Below are positions 16,957 through 26,341 of a stretch of DNA of 64,000 nucleotides, piece after piece (position 1 is the first letter of the stretch; each line of letters opens with the position of its first letter). The stretch is taken from assembly GCA_949710005.1 (NCBI GenBank), contig OX453273.1, forward strand, positions 8,556,746 through 8,620,745, given 5' to 3'. Made by a program: the position numbers and the translations under genes. The notes under the pieces are model-generated. The model was not told the origin of the DNA, made no database searches, and saw only the letters and a list, made by a program, of their open reading frames with translations. This stretch comes from Ricordea florida. Its lineage: Eukaryota; Cnidaria; Anthozoa; Corallimorpharia; Ricordeidae.

Positions 16957-17326
16957 TTTTTAATAATTTATTTCAAATCTTTAGATCATAATTTCAATTA
17001 TTTTTTCCACACTTTATAAATCCTTGGTTAATTTTCTGATTAATATTTAAGAAATTTTCAATTAATATAGATTTAAAAAGAAGTAAAATAATATTAATAA
17101 TTCATAAATTTTTTTATGCAATTTGTAGATACTTGATAATTGCATAATCATAACAAAAATCTCTGTTTAATTTTCTGATTAATCTCTGATGCAATTTTCT
17201 GATGTAATTTTTTTTTCTGATTAATTTTTCTGATTAATTTTTCTGATTAATCTTTGTTTAATTTTTTTACTCAAATTTGACTGAAAATTAATCAAGTGTT
17301 CTAGAACCCCCCACTTACTATTCTCT
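16952..17326 (-). repeat. E1 right terminal inverted repeat
   Basis: Inverted copy of 1929-2303, also 375 bp. It ends CTATTCTCT at the host junction and includes the first five bases of the 148-aa gene. Confidence 0.9.
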
Positions 17327-17331
17327 GGAAG
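17327..17331. repeat. Target-site duplication of E1, right (GGAAG)
   Basis: Matches 1924-1928. Confidence 0.75.
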
Positions 17332-19113
17332 TGAGTCGTCCATCCCGAAAATGTAATTTTTTTTTTAAGTGGTAAGGGATAAAATCATTGTTTAATGTCG
17401 TTGGAAGCCATCACTGGTCTTTGAAGTTTTACTTGACACTTGAGCGCGGAATCGAGGTGTAAGCAATTATAATGTGATTTCCAGAAACGAGTGGTAACGA
17501 ATGACGTGCAACGCACAGGGTCGTTTTCTTGGCCACGTAGTGTCGGTTTTTCGACATTACGATATTTTGATAAGGTTGTTGGACGAATAGAAAACCTGCC
17601 ATACTGCGGTACTGACGCATCTTTATGATGTGTTATCCTCATCACCTCGCACTTGTCGCTGTTGGAAGTTGGAGTTCCCTACATGTGCAATGTTGTTTTC
17701 CTTTAATAATGCATTTTTACTCGTGCACGCCTAGGGCGGGCATGAGTCTAGGTTTGTGTTGCCTATCTATCTATGTACGTCGCAAATGTGCGGCCGAGCA
17801 GGGACTGTGAAGAGTCATCAACTCGAGTTGAAACTCAGTTGAAGCAGCGTCGAGAATTCGATTCGAAATAATATTTTCCGACATCCTTTCCTTGTGACGC
17901 ACACACCGTTCGCGTTGGACACCTCACTTTAAGATGTCGAGCGTCAGTTTCGAACCGGGTCGTTTCGTGAACTTAAAACACAAATCAACTGAAATGTAAC
18001 TCGAAAGTTCGTAAGCAGGAACCTACAAATCCAATAAAAGGACAGTGGATGTTGGTCATAAATATTATCAATGACTGTTGAAAAATCTTAGTTCAGAGAA
18101 ATTAATACTGTTGGTAATTTATCCCGTGTTTAAAAATCTTTATCACAGAATCAGTCATTGTAAGTGTTCTCAATCGGTTGAACGGTCAATACCCAAAGGA
18201 GTCGTCACAGAGAGCAATCGATTTTACCGTTTAATTTTACGCTAGAATGAACCACGAGGTGTCACAAAATCTTTTTAACATGTCAAGATGCGCCCACGAT
18301 AACGCAGCGGTAAATTCGCCAAAATCACCGGGGCAACGAGTTAATCATTAAATGGCCAAATTATTACAATTTTTCGATTCTTAACAGTAAGTTCACCTTC
18401 AGCAGAGATGTAGAACAAAATCCTCGGGATCAGTGGTGGTATCTGAACAACTATGCATCTAGCCCTAACATTGCATTATTTGGGTTTAATGCTGGCCGTT
18501 AATGTGTAGCCATGCCACTGTGTGCATTAAAGCTAGAAATACGAGTCCCACAAAACCTCGCGAAGTCATAATGGTTTTAGCTATCAGCCTAATCCCGATT
18601 ATTATATTCGTTATGCTATGTTTGGTACACAATTAGTGACACCTTGTGCAAATTACATGATAGGTATACCGCTCAACACAGTGCTTCAAAATTGGCCTTC
18701 ATTTAGCTCTTTCACTGCCACTGAGAGTGCACCAGAAGGAATAGAAGTAAAATCATTTATTATCCTTAACCGGAATACAGAGTCGATGAAGTATCACAAT
18801 AATATTCACTTAACACAAATTGAAAATGATTGTAAATCTTTGGCAGGTGAAATCTTGAAGAATTAATATGAATTCTTGTGTTTACCCCATAAGTGAAAAC
18901 GAAAGCTTTGGCTCTCATACACTGTATGAGTCAACGGATCGTTTCGTGAATATTAAGATAGTTTATATAGTTCAATGGGAGGGAAACGGTAGGGGTCATC
19001 GTATTCGTATTACGGTCTACTCGTATCTCCACGTTTACGCTAGCCGCTTCGTTTCGTATCTCGTTGTTCGTTTCGTTCTTCCCCATATCGCTACGATTCC
19101 ATTCAGATTTCTT
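17332..19113. other. Intergenic DNA with one small RT scrap
   Basis: I see no supported gene. A 65-base piece at about 17601-17665 (tactgcggtactgac...cacttgtcg) is a fragment of the non-LTR reverse transcriptase module seen at 26342, 54990 and 63440. Several short frames in 18600-19100 have no recognisable content. The last 150 bases, rich in TCGTTTCG-type words, lead into the DIRS-like gag start and are probably its 5' leader. Confidence 0.4.
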
Positions 19114-20091
19114 ATGTCGTCGAAGAAAGCTAGAAAAAGAAATTGTCCGGGCTACCACTTGGAAACGTCGGCCCACACTTTCGGTGTTATGAGTAAATTT
19201 TGTCCTGGGCCTCAAGGGGAAGACTCAGAGGAAAGCCATGGCTGTCTACAGACTACTATATCACCTAAGGTTCAAAAGGAAGTAGAAACAACAAGCTCTG
19301 AGATCCTACTGGCCATCCGTGCACTCTCGGATCAGGTTGGAGCGTTAAGCATAGAGCAACAGGCACTGAAGGCCAGAGTCGACAACAATGGGGGCGGAGC
19401 CCACAAACCTCCAACAACCACGATTGCACAAGGTAATAAATCGTTATGTTGGTAAGTTTATGTCGACCTTACAAGCCTCTTGCCTCGCCGGAGAGCCCTG
19501 CCACGAGACGAGGACGGCAAAGACTGCAAACTTCCAATCCAAACCATCGAGTCCTTCGACCACTGGCTCGAAGCATGGTCTACACACGAGCGCCAGCTAG
19601 TAGAAGCCGATCCTTCGCGTTACACTCAACTCATAGGATACCGTTCCGTAATCCAAAAAGCCAGTCGAAAATTCGTGTGGAAAGCGGTATACGATTTTGA
19701 CGTGCAGTTTCGCATGAGCCTGGCTGACAAACCAAATCCCCAGTTCGACCAAGTGGACTCCACACTGTACACAACGATCCTCGATTCGTCCGCGGTACGC
19801 AAAGAAGGCATCCTGTGTCAACGCTGCAAATCAGAGTTCCATCTGGTACGAGATTGCTCCTTTCGGGCGGAAACGACGATGGAAGAAAATAAGGGCATGA
19901 AGAAAACGCGCCAGGGAGCGTCGGCTGACCAGTGGAAGTTCGCCAAATGGTTCCACAACAATACAGAAGGTTGCAATCTCTTCCAGCGACGAGCCTGCCA
20001 GCAAGGCAAGGAATGCAAACGCGCCCACGTATGCAAGGCTTGTCGGGGGGACCATGCCCTTGCCGATTGCAAGATTTTTACCAAAGCTTGA
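19114..20091 (+). pseudogene. Gag-like protein of the DIRS-type element (frameshifted)
   Basis: The frame opens at ATG 19114 with MSSKKARKRNCPGYHLETSA and a coiled-coil stretch (SDQVGALSIEQQALKARVD), stops at 19455, and resumes in another frame from about 19480. The second part has a nucleocapsid-like end: a CX2CX4HX4C knuckle (CQRCKSEFHLVRDC), a CCCH finger (CX7CX5CX3H around CNLFQRRACQQGKECKRAH) and CKACRGDHALADC. This suits RNA binding. At least one frame break makes it a pseudogene unless frameshifting is programmed. Confidence 0.65.
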
Positions 20092-21659
20092 CTCCCCGTT
20101 CGACTTGGACACCTGGAAACACTCCCTGCATGATTGCTATGACTCAACTATTGTGGACGAATTACTCACCGGTATCGCTTAGGGGGTACGCATTGGTTTC
20201 TGTTGAATTTGACAACCGCGCATTTCAAACAATCACTTCTCCGCTATTTCAAATACTGAACCTATCGCTCGGGAACTTGAACGGGAGATCGATGTTAATC
20301 GTAGGATCGGCCCCTTCCTCGAACCTCCATTCCTCAATTTTGTCGGATCGCCGATGGGTACCTAAAAAGCGCTCGACACCCGTTAAATGGCGAATCATGA
20401 ACGATTTGTCATGGCTCGCCGGTCACTCGATAAACGATGGAATCCCTAAGGATCTCTTCTCTTGTCACTTCGACACTCTGGACCACGCTATTACTCATCT
20501 GAAACGCTTATGCAGAGGCGCCCTAATGAGCAAATTGGACTTATCAGACGCCTTTCGTCACATTTTAGTTCACCCCGACGACTGGGAACTTCTTGGCTCT
20601 ACTTGGCCTGTCGAAATCAATGGTGTGATTACGCCAGCCTATTTTGTCGACGCTTATCTGCCGTTCGGTTTACGTTCATCACCGGCGTTATTCCTACAAT
20701 ACGCGGATTCATTAGTCACCGTGATGCAGCACCGCAACGTATTTCCTGTTTGGCACTATCTTGATGATTTCTGGACCTGTGGCCCACCAGCCCCAGACTC
20801 ACGGTGTTCGGACAACCTCCAGGGGATGCTACAGACTTGCTCAGACTTGGGTTTCACTACAAACACAGCTAAAACGGTTTTCCCATGTACCCAACTGGAA
20901 CTCCTGGATATCGAACTTGATAGTGTCAAACAGGAAGCTCGGATATCAGACACTGGGCTGCAGGAGATAATCGATCTACTCCTGTCATGGCGGTCACACA
21001 CTTCATGTACAAAACGACTATTACAATCCTTGATTGGCAAACTAAACTTCGTCTCCTCCGTTTGCCGCCCAGGAAGAACATTTCTACGGCGCATGATAGA
21101 TGTCCTTTCCTCCGTCAGACACCACTCACCACATTCGCTTGAACAAAGGTTTTTACAAAGATATTCATTGGTGGCTGACTTTCCTCCCTGATTGGAACGG
21201 CCGCAGTCTGTTTTACGACGACCGGTGGCTCACGAACGACTGTTTACGCCTATATACGGACGCGTGTTCTACATCCTTCGGTGGTCTGTTTGGTGAACGC
21301 GTGGTTCTGTGAATCATTTGACGCTGTCGGTATCGCCAAACGGCGCTCCATCACTTTCAAAGAACTGTATGCCATAACAACCGCCATCACAGTGTGGTCC
21401 TTGGACCTTCAATCACGGAACATGATCTTTCACTGTGACAACATGCCCGTAGTGCGCATCATTGCTCCGGTTTAAGCCGATGTCGTCACATAATGACTCA
21501 TAAACTATCTGTTTTACGTTTGCTACGAGGCCTTGACAATTCCCCTTCTGACGCATTGTCTCGTATGCTGGTGGCTCGTTTTCGGAAATTCGTCCCTCAA
21601 GGCCGTGCATCACCAACCCCAGTCACTCAACTGAAGTTAGAGAGCTTCAAGTGAACGTG
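20092..21659 (+). pseudogene. Reverse transcriptase/RNase H of the DIRS-type element (broken)
   Basis: The RT palm is well preserved: KLDLSDAFRHILVHPDDW near 20532-20585, PFGLRSSPALFLQYADS near 20661-20711 and the catalytic YLDDF near 20758-20772. RNase H follows in shifted frames: YTDACSTSFGGLFGE near 21255-21299, then ITFKELYAI near 21350 and FHCDNMPVVRI near 21429-21461. The frame shifts near 21130 and 21300, and an in-frame TAA at 21474 ends it. The terminal DALSRMLVARFRKF segment near 21555-21596 matches the usual pol end before the recombinase. Confidence 0.7.
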
Positions 21660-21844
21660 GAGCAGGGTTGGCGCAGTGGTGAGAGCGCTCGCCTTCCACC
21701 AGTGTGTCCCGGGTTCGATTCCCGGCTCGGCGTCATATGTGGGCTGAGTTTGTTGGTTCTCTACTCTGCTCCGAGAGGTTTTTCTCCGGGTACTCCGGTT
21801 TTCCCCTCTCCACAAAAACCAACATTTGATTTGATTTGATTTGA
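21660..21844 (+). mobile_element. tRNA-derived SINE, copy 1
   Basis: The head carries RNA polymerase III box A-like TGGCGCAGTGGTGAGAGC and box B-like GGTTCGATTCCCGG, followed by a conserved body (GTTGGTTCTCTACTCTGCTC; TTTTTCTCCGGGTACTCCGG) and a TTTGA repeat tail. The same SINE lies at 56025-56195. It separates the broken pol from the recombinase of the DIRS-type element and is followed by an (ATT)n stretch. It is not a functional tRNA gene. Confidence 0.8.
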
Positions 21845-21901
21845 CTGAAATGTTTCGGATGAAGAGCCACTTCATTGTGGAAATGCTGAAACAAAAGTAA
21901 T

Positions 21902-21909
21902 TATTATCA

Positions 21910-21941
<32 letters not shown>

Positions 21942-21942
21942 G
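21902..21942. repeat. (ATT)n microsatellite
   Basis: Simple ATT/ATC repeats after the SINE tail. Confidence 0.85.
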
Positions 21943-22715
21943 ATCGTTATTTCCGCAAAGATTTAGCACAGAATACTCACCGCACGTACTCCTCCGCTCA
22001 ACGGCAGTACCTGGTTTTCTGCGATAAACATCACCTACATGCCATCCCAGGAGATGAGAACAATATCCTTCTCTTCTTTACCGACTTAGCGAAACGGTTG
22101 GCACCACAAAGCATCAAAGTCTATTTGTTTGGAGTTCGCGCCTTACATCTGAGTCACGGATATTATAATCCCTTGACAAACATCATCAAGTTACAGCAAA
22201 CACTGCGGGGTATCGAAAAGGAACATTTTACTCCTGTAAAACAGAAACCACCGATAACCTTCGACCTCCTCTGTAGAATACACAACTTCATTGCACGCGA
22301 CCAGGAAGATGACATCCTGTACTGGGCCGCTATGACCACTTCCCATTTCCTTCTGCTTCGTGCTAACGAATTCGTTATCACGCACTCCTCAAGTCACCTA
22401 CTTCGCATCAGCGCTGTGGAACTGAAAATGTCTTCCAACGGGGAGGAGTACATGGCCCTACATGTGAAACAATCGAAGACAGACAAGGAACGACGTGGCG
22501 TGCTCTTTTACACTGGACATTCCAAACATACGGTCTGCGCGGTGTGTGCCATGAAATCAAATCTACACGTACAGCAAAAACGGGCCTACCATTTAGACGA
22601 TGGCCCATTGTTCGGCTTATTTTCCGGCTGTGCCATGACGCGCAAATATCTGACAGACTTTGTTTCTTCCATCTTAAGACTATTAGGCATGGATCCCAAC
22701 CTCTACAGCGGTAGT
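21943..22715 (+). pseudogene. Tyrosine recombinase of the DIRS-type element, C-terminally truncated
   Basis: The frame is open through an N-terminal SAM-like core-binding region and into the catalytic domain, with the first catalytic region around FLLLRANEF near 22350 and KQSKTDKERRG near 22468. Homology ends near LLGMDPNLYSG at about 22715, exactly where HxxRxxxxT would follow; the sequence then becomes unrelated. HxxR and the nucleophile Tyr are absent, so it cannot recombine. From 22716 to 23400 I see no gene. Confidence 0.65.
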
Positions 22716-23438
22716 TTCGTACCCTACCCTCCCTCCCCTACCGGTTCTATTGTATCCAAATATACAATATTAAATTGCTCAAGAGTGGTCCAAACACACT
22801 TGTACTGAGTCTCTTTTATTAGTGAGTGTACATTAACTGCATTTAGCCCGGGGCACTTGAAGGAATCGATCCAGGTGAATAACATATAAAATGGCATATA
22901 ACCCTTGAAGTTGTGCAAAACCTTTTTTACTTCCAATTTAGTTGAAGACTGTAGTAGCAAATGGGAATTTGGATTGATATTTACATGATGCATGAAATCA
23001 CGCGCTCACGCAACGAAAACATGAAGAAGCTGTCACTGTCAACACACGTGATGTCATGACGCCAGGCCCTCTTCGAAACGAGGCGTACAAAGATGTTGGA
23101 TCGATTCCTGGGCAAGTCTCATAAATATCAGCCGCCTTGTTTTTTAACGGTCGAGTCAATTATCAGTGAATCCTACTCAACGATATCACATCAAATGTGC
23201 CTTTTACAGAGGTTTTCCATTGCGTTTACTGCTACCGGTGGCGCTTAACAAAATTGACCTATCAGATAACGGAAAACAAACCACTGAGTCCCGCAAAAAT
23301 GCCCATAACCCTTTACACAAACGTTTAATTATCTAAGAAAAAATGGCTTTCCTCCAAATATAGTAGGACATCTCGGCTCATCCCACTTGATAATGACCGG
23401 CCCCTTTGATGTTCCTTTTTTATTCTTGCTTCAGTTAT

Positions 23439-24209
23439 ATGAAACAGAATATGGCTGATACTAACGAAGCCGAAAGGTACAGAGAACTAGCCACTTGGCA
23501 GCACTCAGAAGGACTGACGTTGATGGAGAAGGCCTCACTCACCCCTGGTAAGATTGTTCTTGACTTAGGCTGTGGAACAGGGAATATCACTTCTCTTATT
23601 GCTGAGAAAGTCTCACCCCATGGGAGGGTAGTCGCGGTTGATCCTGATGCCCAAAGAATAGAGGTCGCCAAGAGAATGTATGGCGACATCCCCAATCTGT
23701 CATTTGTTGAGGGAAATGACTCAGGGTTTCCCGGATGTGGAACAAAAACATATGACGTCATCTACAGCAATTTCGTTTTCCATTGGATCAAAGACAAGCA
23801 AAAGGCATTTAAGAATATTTATGAGAGTGTAAAGCCCGGAGGAACTGTAGTTTTTTCTGCGCCACTAGAATTACCTCAAATATTACGAATTCTTGTGGAA
23901 ACACTCAATAAAGAAAGGTGTAGTCTTTTACTTCAGAAGATGCATTTTGAACCTTCGTCAGTTTACTTAAAATTGATCAGAGATGCTGGCTTTACAAGTG
24001 TCTGGCATGAGGAAGCTCTTTTGGTTGAGTATTTTAGAAGTGCGGAACATTTGTGTGAATGGTGGAAAGCGAGCACTCATGGAGATTTTGATTTAAAGTT
24101 TGCAAACACAGATAAATTTAAGAAAGTGTCCTTCGAAAGAGATGATACTGGACACACTGTATTCAGGCAGTCGTTTGGCTATTTTGTGTTTGCTAAGCCG
24201 AATCTGTGA
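23439..24209 (+). CDS. Class I SAM-dependent methyltransferase, copy A (intact)
   Basis: A 256-aa soluble enzyme of the Methyltransf_11/25 type. Motif I is VLDLGCGTGNIT (near 40-51), the acidic motif II is VVAVDPD, and motif IV-like DVIYSNFVFHWI and post-motif KPGGTVVFSAP follow. The substrate is unknown; the family includes small-molecule methyltransferases such as trans-aconitate and juvenile-hormone-acid enzymes. I chose the ATG at 23439 because all four copies share it, whereas the upstream ATG at 23409 is absent from the others. A pyrimidine-rich TTCTTGCTTCAG directly before it looks like a splice acceptor, so a 5' exon may lie upstream. Confidence 0.8.
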   Translation: MKQNMADTNEAERYRELATWQHSEGLTLMEKASLTPGKIVLDLGCGTGNITSLIAEKVSPHGRVVAVDPDAQRIEVAKRMYGDIPNLSFVEGNDSGFPGCGTKTYDVIYSNFVFHWIKDKQKAFKNIYESVKPGGTVVFSAPLELPQILRILVETLNKERCSLLLQKMHFEPSSVYLKLIRDAGFTSVWHEEALLVEYFRSAEHLCEWWKASTHGDFDLKFANTDKFKKVSFERDDTGHTVFRQSFGYFVFAKPNL

Positions 24210-24255
24210 CAATATTTTATAGACGCCGTGCCTGGTCGAATCAAGTAAGATTTTC

Positions 24256-24399
24256 GGCTCATCCTCGGTGTAAAAACCTGTTACGCTCACGAATGACGTA
24301 GAACAAAGGAAACAAAGGAGACAAAACAATAGAGACTAGGAAAATAATAGTGAAATAACAAAGAAAAACTTCACAGGTTTTTACACCGAGGATGACCCA
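24256..24399. mobile_element. 144-bp MITE downstream of methyltransferase A
   Basis: Ends form an inverted repeat (TCATCCTCGGTGTAAAAACC near 24260 and its complement near 24374-24395). GATTTTC at 24249-24255 and 24400-24406 is the target duplication. The paralogous loci B, C and D have a single GATTTTC at the equivalent place and no insert, so they preserve the empty site. Confidence 0.8.
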
Positions 24400-24677
24400 G
24401 ATTTTCAGTGTTTCCTAATCCTTTCCTTGTGTCGCATCAAGGTTTCTAGGTGCATATGTATTCAGTGGCGTAACTCGACATATATGACCAATATACTTAC
24501 TCAACGAAACATGCAAGTTGTAGTACGAATATTCTACGATAACCGAGAACCATCTAGATTATGAACTGAACACTATAGAACGATCTAGAACTGTCCATAC
24601 ATATGCTACGTCACGTAGATTATTCTGTAGGAACCTCTTGTAAATGCTATATGGCAAACCACCTTATGTAACTAGCC

Positions 24678-25061
24678 ACTTGTGATACGACTTGTGATAT
24701 GACTTATGACATGACTTGTGATATGACTTATGACATGACTTGTGATATGACTTGTGATACGACTTGTGATACGACTTGTGATACGACTTGTGATTTGACT
24801 TGTGATATGACTTATGACATGACTTGTGATATGACTTGTGATATGACTTGTGATATGACTTGTGATACGACTTGTGATACGAGTTGTGATACGACTTGTG
24901 ATATGACTTGTGATACGACTTGTGATACGACTTGTGATACGACTTGTGATATGACTTGTGATATGACTTGTGATACGACTTGTAATATGACTTGTGATAC
25001 GACTTGTGATATGACTTGTGATATGACTTGTGATACAACTTGTGATATGACTTGTGATATG
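24678..25061. repeat. 12-bp tandem array (TGTGATAyGACT)n, copy A
   Basis: About 32 units, with variation mostly at TAT/TAC. All six frames stay partly open because the unit is a multiple of three, so the apparent proteins are artefacts. Orthologous short arrays follow each methyltransferase copy (29718, 54118, 62618) with only a few units each. The flanks 24407-24677 and 25062-25420 carry no gene. Confidence 0.9.
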
Positions 25062-25420
25062 AATAAATATAGATTTGACTGTGAACATATTACACAAGAA
25101 ACCTTATTTGACTTTTACAGTGCAACTACTCGAACCATGGCCATCCAAATAAATTTTCAAACAATTTTTGAATGTCTGTTTTTGACACTGAACATCAGAT
25201 TTGTGGAGAGTTTCTACCGACTAAGATGATTCTTTTTCAATCTTGATATCTTTTATACAATTACATAGCAAGATGTATGGATTTTAAGAACCAAAATAAA
25301 ACATTTGTAGAGATTCTGTTGTTTAGATACTCTATCGTGATTGGATAATTTGGATGAAAATTTCTGTAGGTAATTTTGGTTTGACTAGTCGCACTATAAT
25401 AATTTTGCTTAATGGCACAG

Positions 25421-26215
25421 TATGGCAGTCAATACTTGCAATAGTCTCATTAATGGCATCTACAGTATGGCAATCAATACTTGCAATAGTCTGATTAATG
25501 GCATCTACAGTATGGCAATCAATACTTGCAATAGTCTGATTAATGACATACAGAATGGCGGTCGATACTTGCAATAGTCTGATTAATGGTATATACAGTA
25601 TGGCAGTCAGTACTTACAATAGTCTGATTATGGTATATACAGTATGGCAGTCAGTACTTGCAATAGTCTGATTAATGGTATATACAGTATGGCAGTCAAT
25701 ACTTGCAATAGTCTGATTAATGGTATATACAGTATGGCAGTCAATACTTGCAATAGTCTGATTATGGTATATACAGTATGACAGTCAATACTTGCAATAG
25801 TCTGATTAATGGTATATACAGTATGGCAGTCAGTACTTACAATAGTCTGATTATGGTATATACAGTATGGCAGTCAGTACTTACAATAGTCTGATTAATG
25901 GTATATACAGTATGGCAGTCAGTACTTGCAATAGTCTGATTATGATATATACAGTATGGCAGTCAGTACTTACAATAGTCTAATTAATGGTATCTACAGT
26001 ATGGCAGTCAATACTTGCAATAGTCTGATTATGGTATATACAGTATGACAGTCAATACTTACAATAGTCTGATTAATGGTATATACAGTATGGCAGTCAA
26101 TACTTGCAGTAGTCTGATCAATTGTATTTTACGTACTATGGCAGTCGATACTTGCAATAGTCTGATTAATGGTATCTACAGTATGGCAGTCAATACTTGC
26201 AATAGTCTGATTATA
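25421..26215. repeat. 45-bp minisatellite, copy A
   Basis: About 18 units of TATGGCAGTCAATACTTGCA plus 25 more bases; some units are 43 bp through loss of TA. Shorter arrays occupy the same place in modules C and D. Open frames on both strands reflect the 45-bp period and are not taken as genes. Confidence 0.9.
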
Positions 26216-26341
26216 GTAATTTATTGTAGCTGACTTAACTCTTAATTTATAACAGTGATTTGAACGTAGTGGACGAAAGTCCCTAGCATATGTAAATATC
26301 ACATAGGCCGTTTAAACCGTGGACTCTCTTACAATATTCAA

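Larger units (their letters stand above)
1929..17326. mobile_element. Element 1: complete Polinton/Maverick-like virus-like element
   Basis: A 15.4-kb unit bounded by 375-bp TIRs starting AGAGAATAG and flanked by a GGAAG duplication. Gene order from the left is polymerase B (+), integrase (-), capsid candidate (+), packaging ATPase (+), five small ORFs (+), an 84-aa ORF (-), a cassette of 330, 133, 204 and 530 aa proteins (+), then 174 aa and zinc-knuckle proteins (-). Polymerase B plus a retroviral-type integrase plus an A32-like ATPase within TIRs is the Polinton/adintovirus signature. No adenain-like cysteine protease was recognised. All major ORFs are open, which suggests a recent insertion. 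Whether it makes particles is not shown by sequence. Confidence 0.9.
19114..22715 (+). mobile_element. DIRS/Ngaro-type tyrosine-recombinase retroelement, defective
   Basis: Order gag, RT, RNase H, tyrosine recombinase identifies a YR-retrotransposon. Gag and pol are broken by several frameshifts, a SINE sits between pol and recombinase, and the recombinase is cut off before its HxxR and Tyr residues. No terminal repeats were identified, so both boundaries are approximate. Confidence 0.75.

Noticed and set aside
21660-21735. tRNA-like gene with box A and box B
   Set aside because: It is the head of a SINE with the same body at 56025; no convincing complete cloverleaf, and a repeat tail follows.
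23409-23438. Upstream ATG for methyltransferase A
   Set aside because: Absent in copies B and D (ATT instead of ATG) and upstream of an acceptor-like site; the shared ATG at 23439 is the better start.
24664-25229. Proteins made of MTCD, HKSY or ITSH repeats
   Set aside because: They are translations of a 12-bp tandem array, which stays open in several frames on both strands because its length is a multiple of three.
25421-26215. CRISPR-like array
   Set aside because: Units are directly tandem with no unique spacers, and the context is an animal genome.
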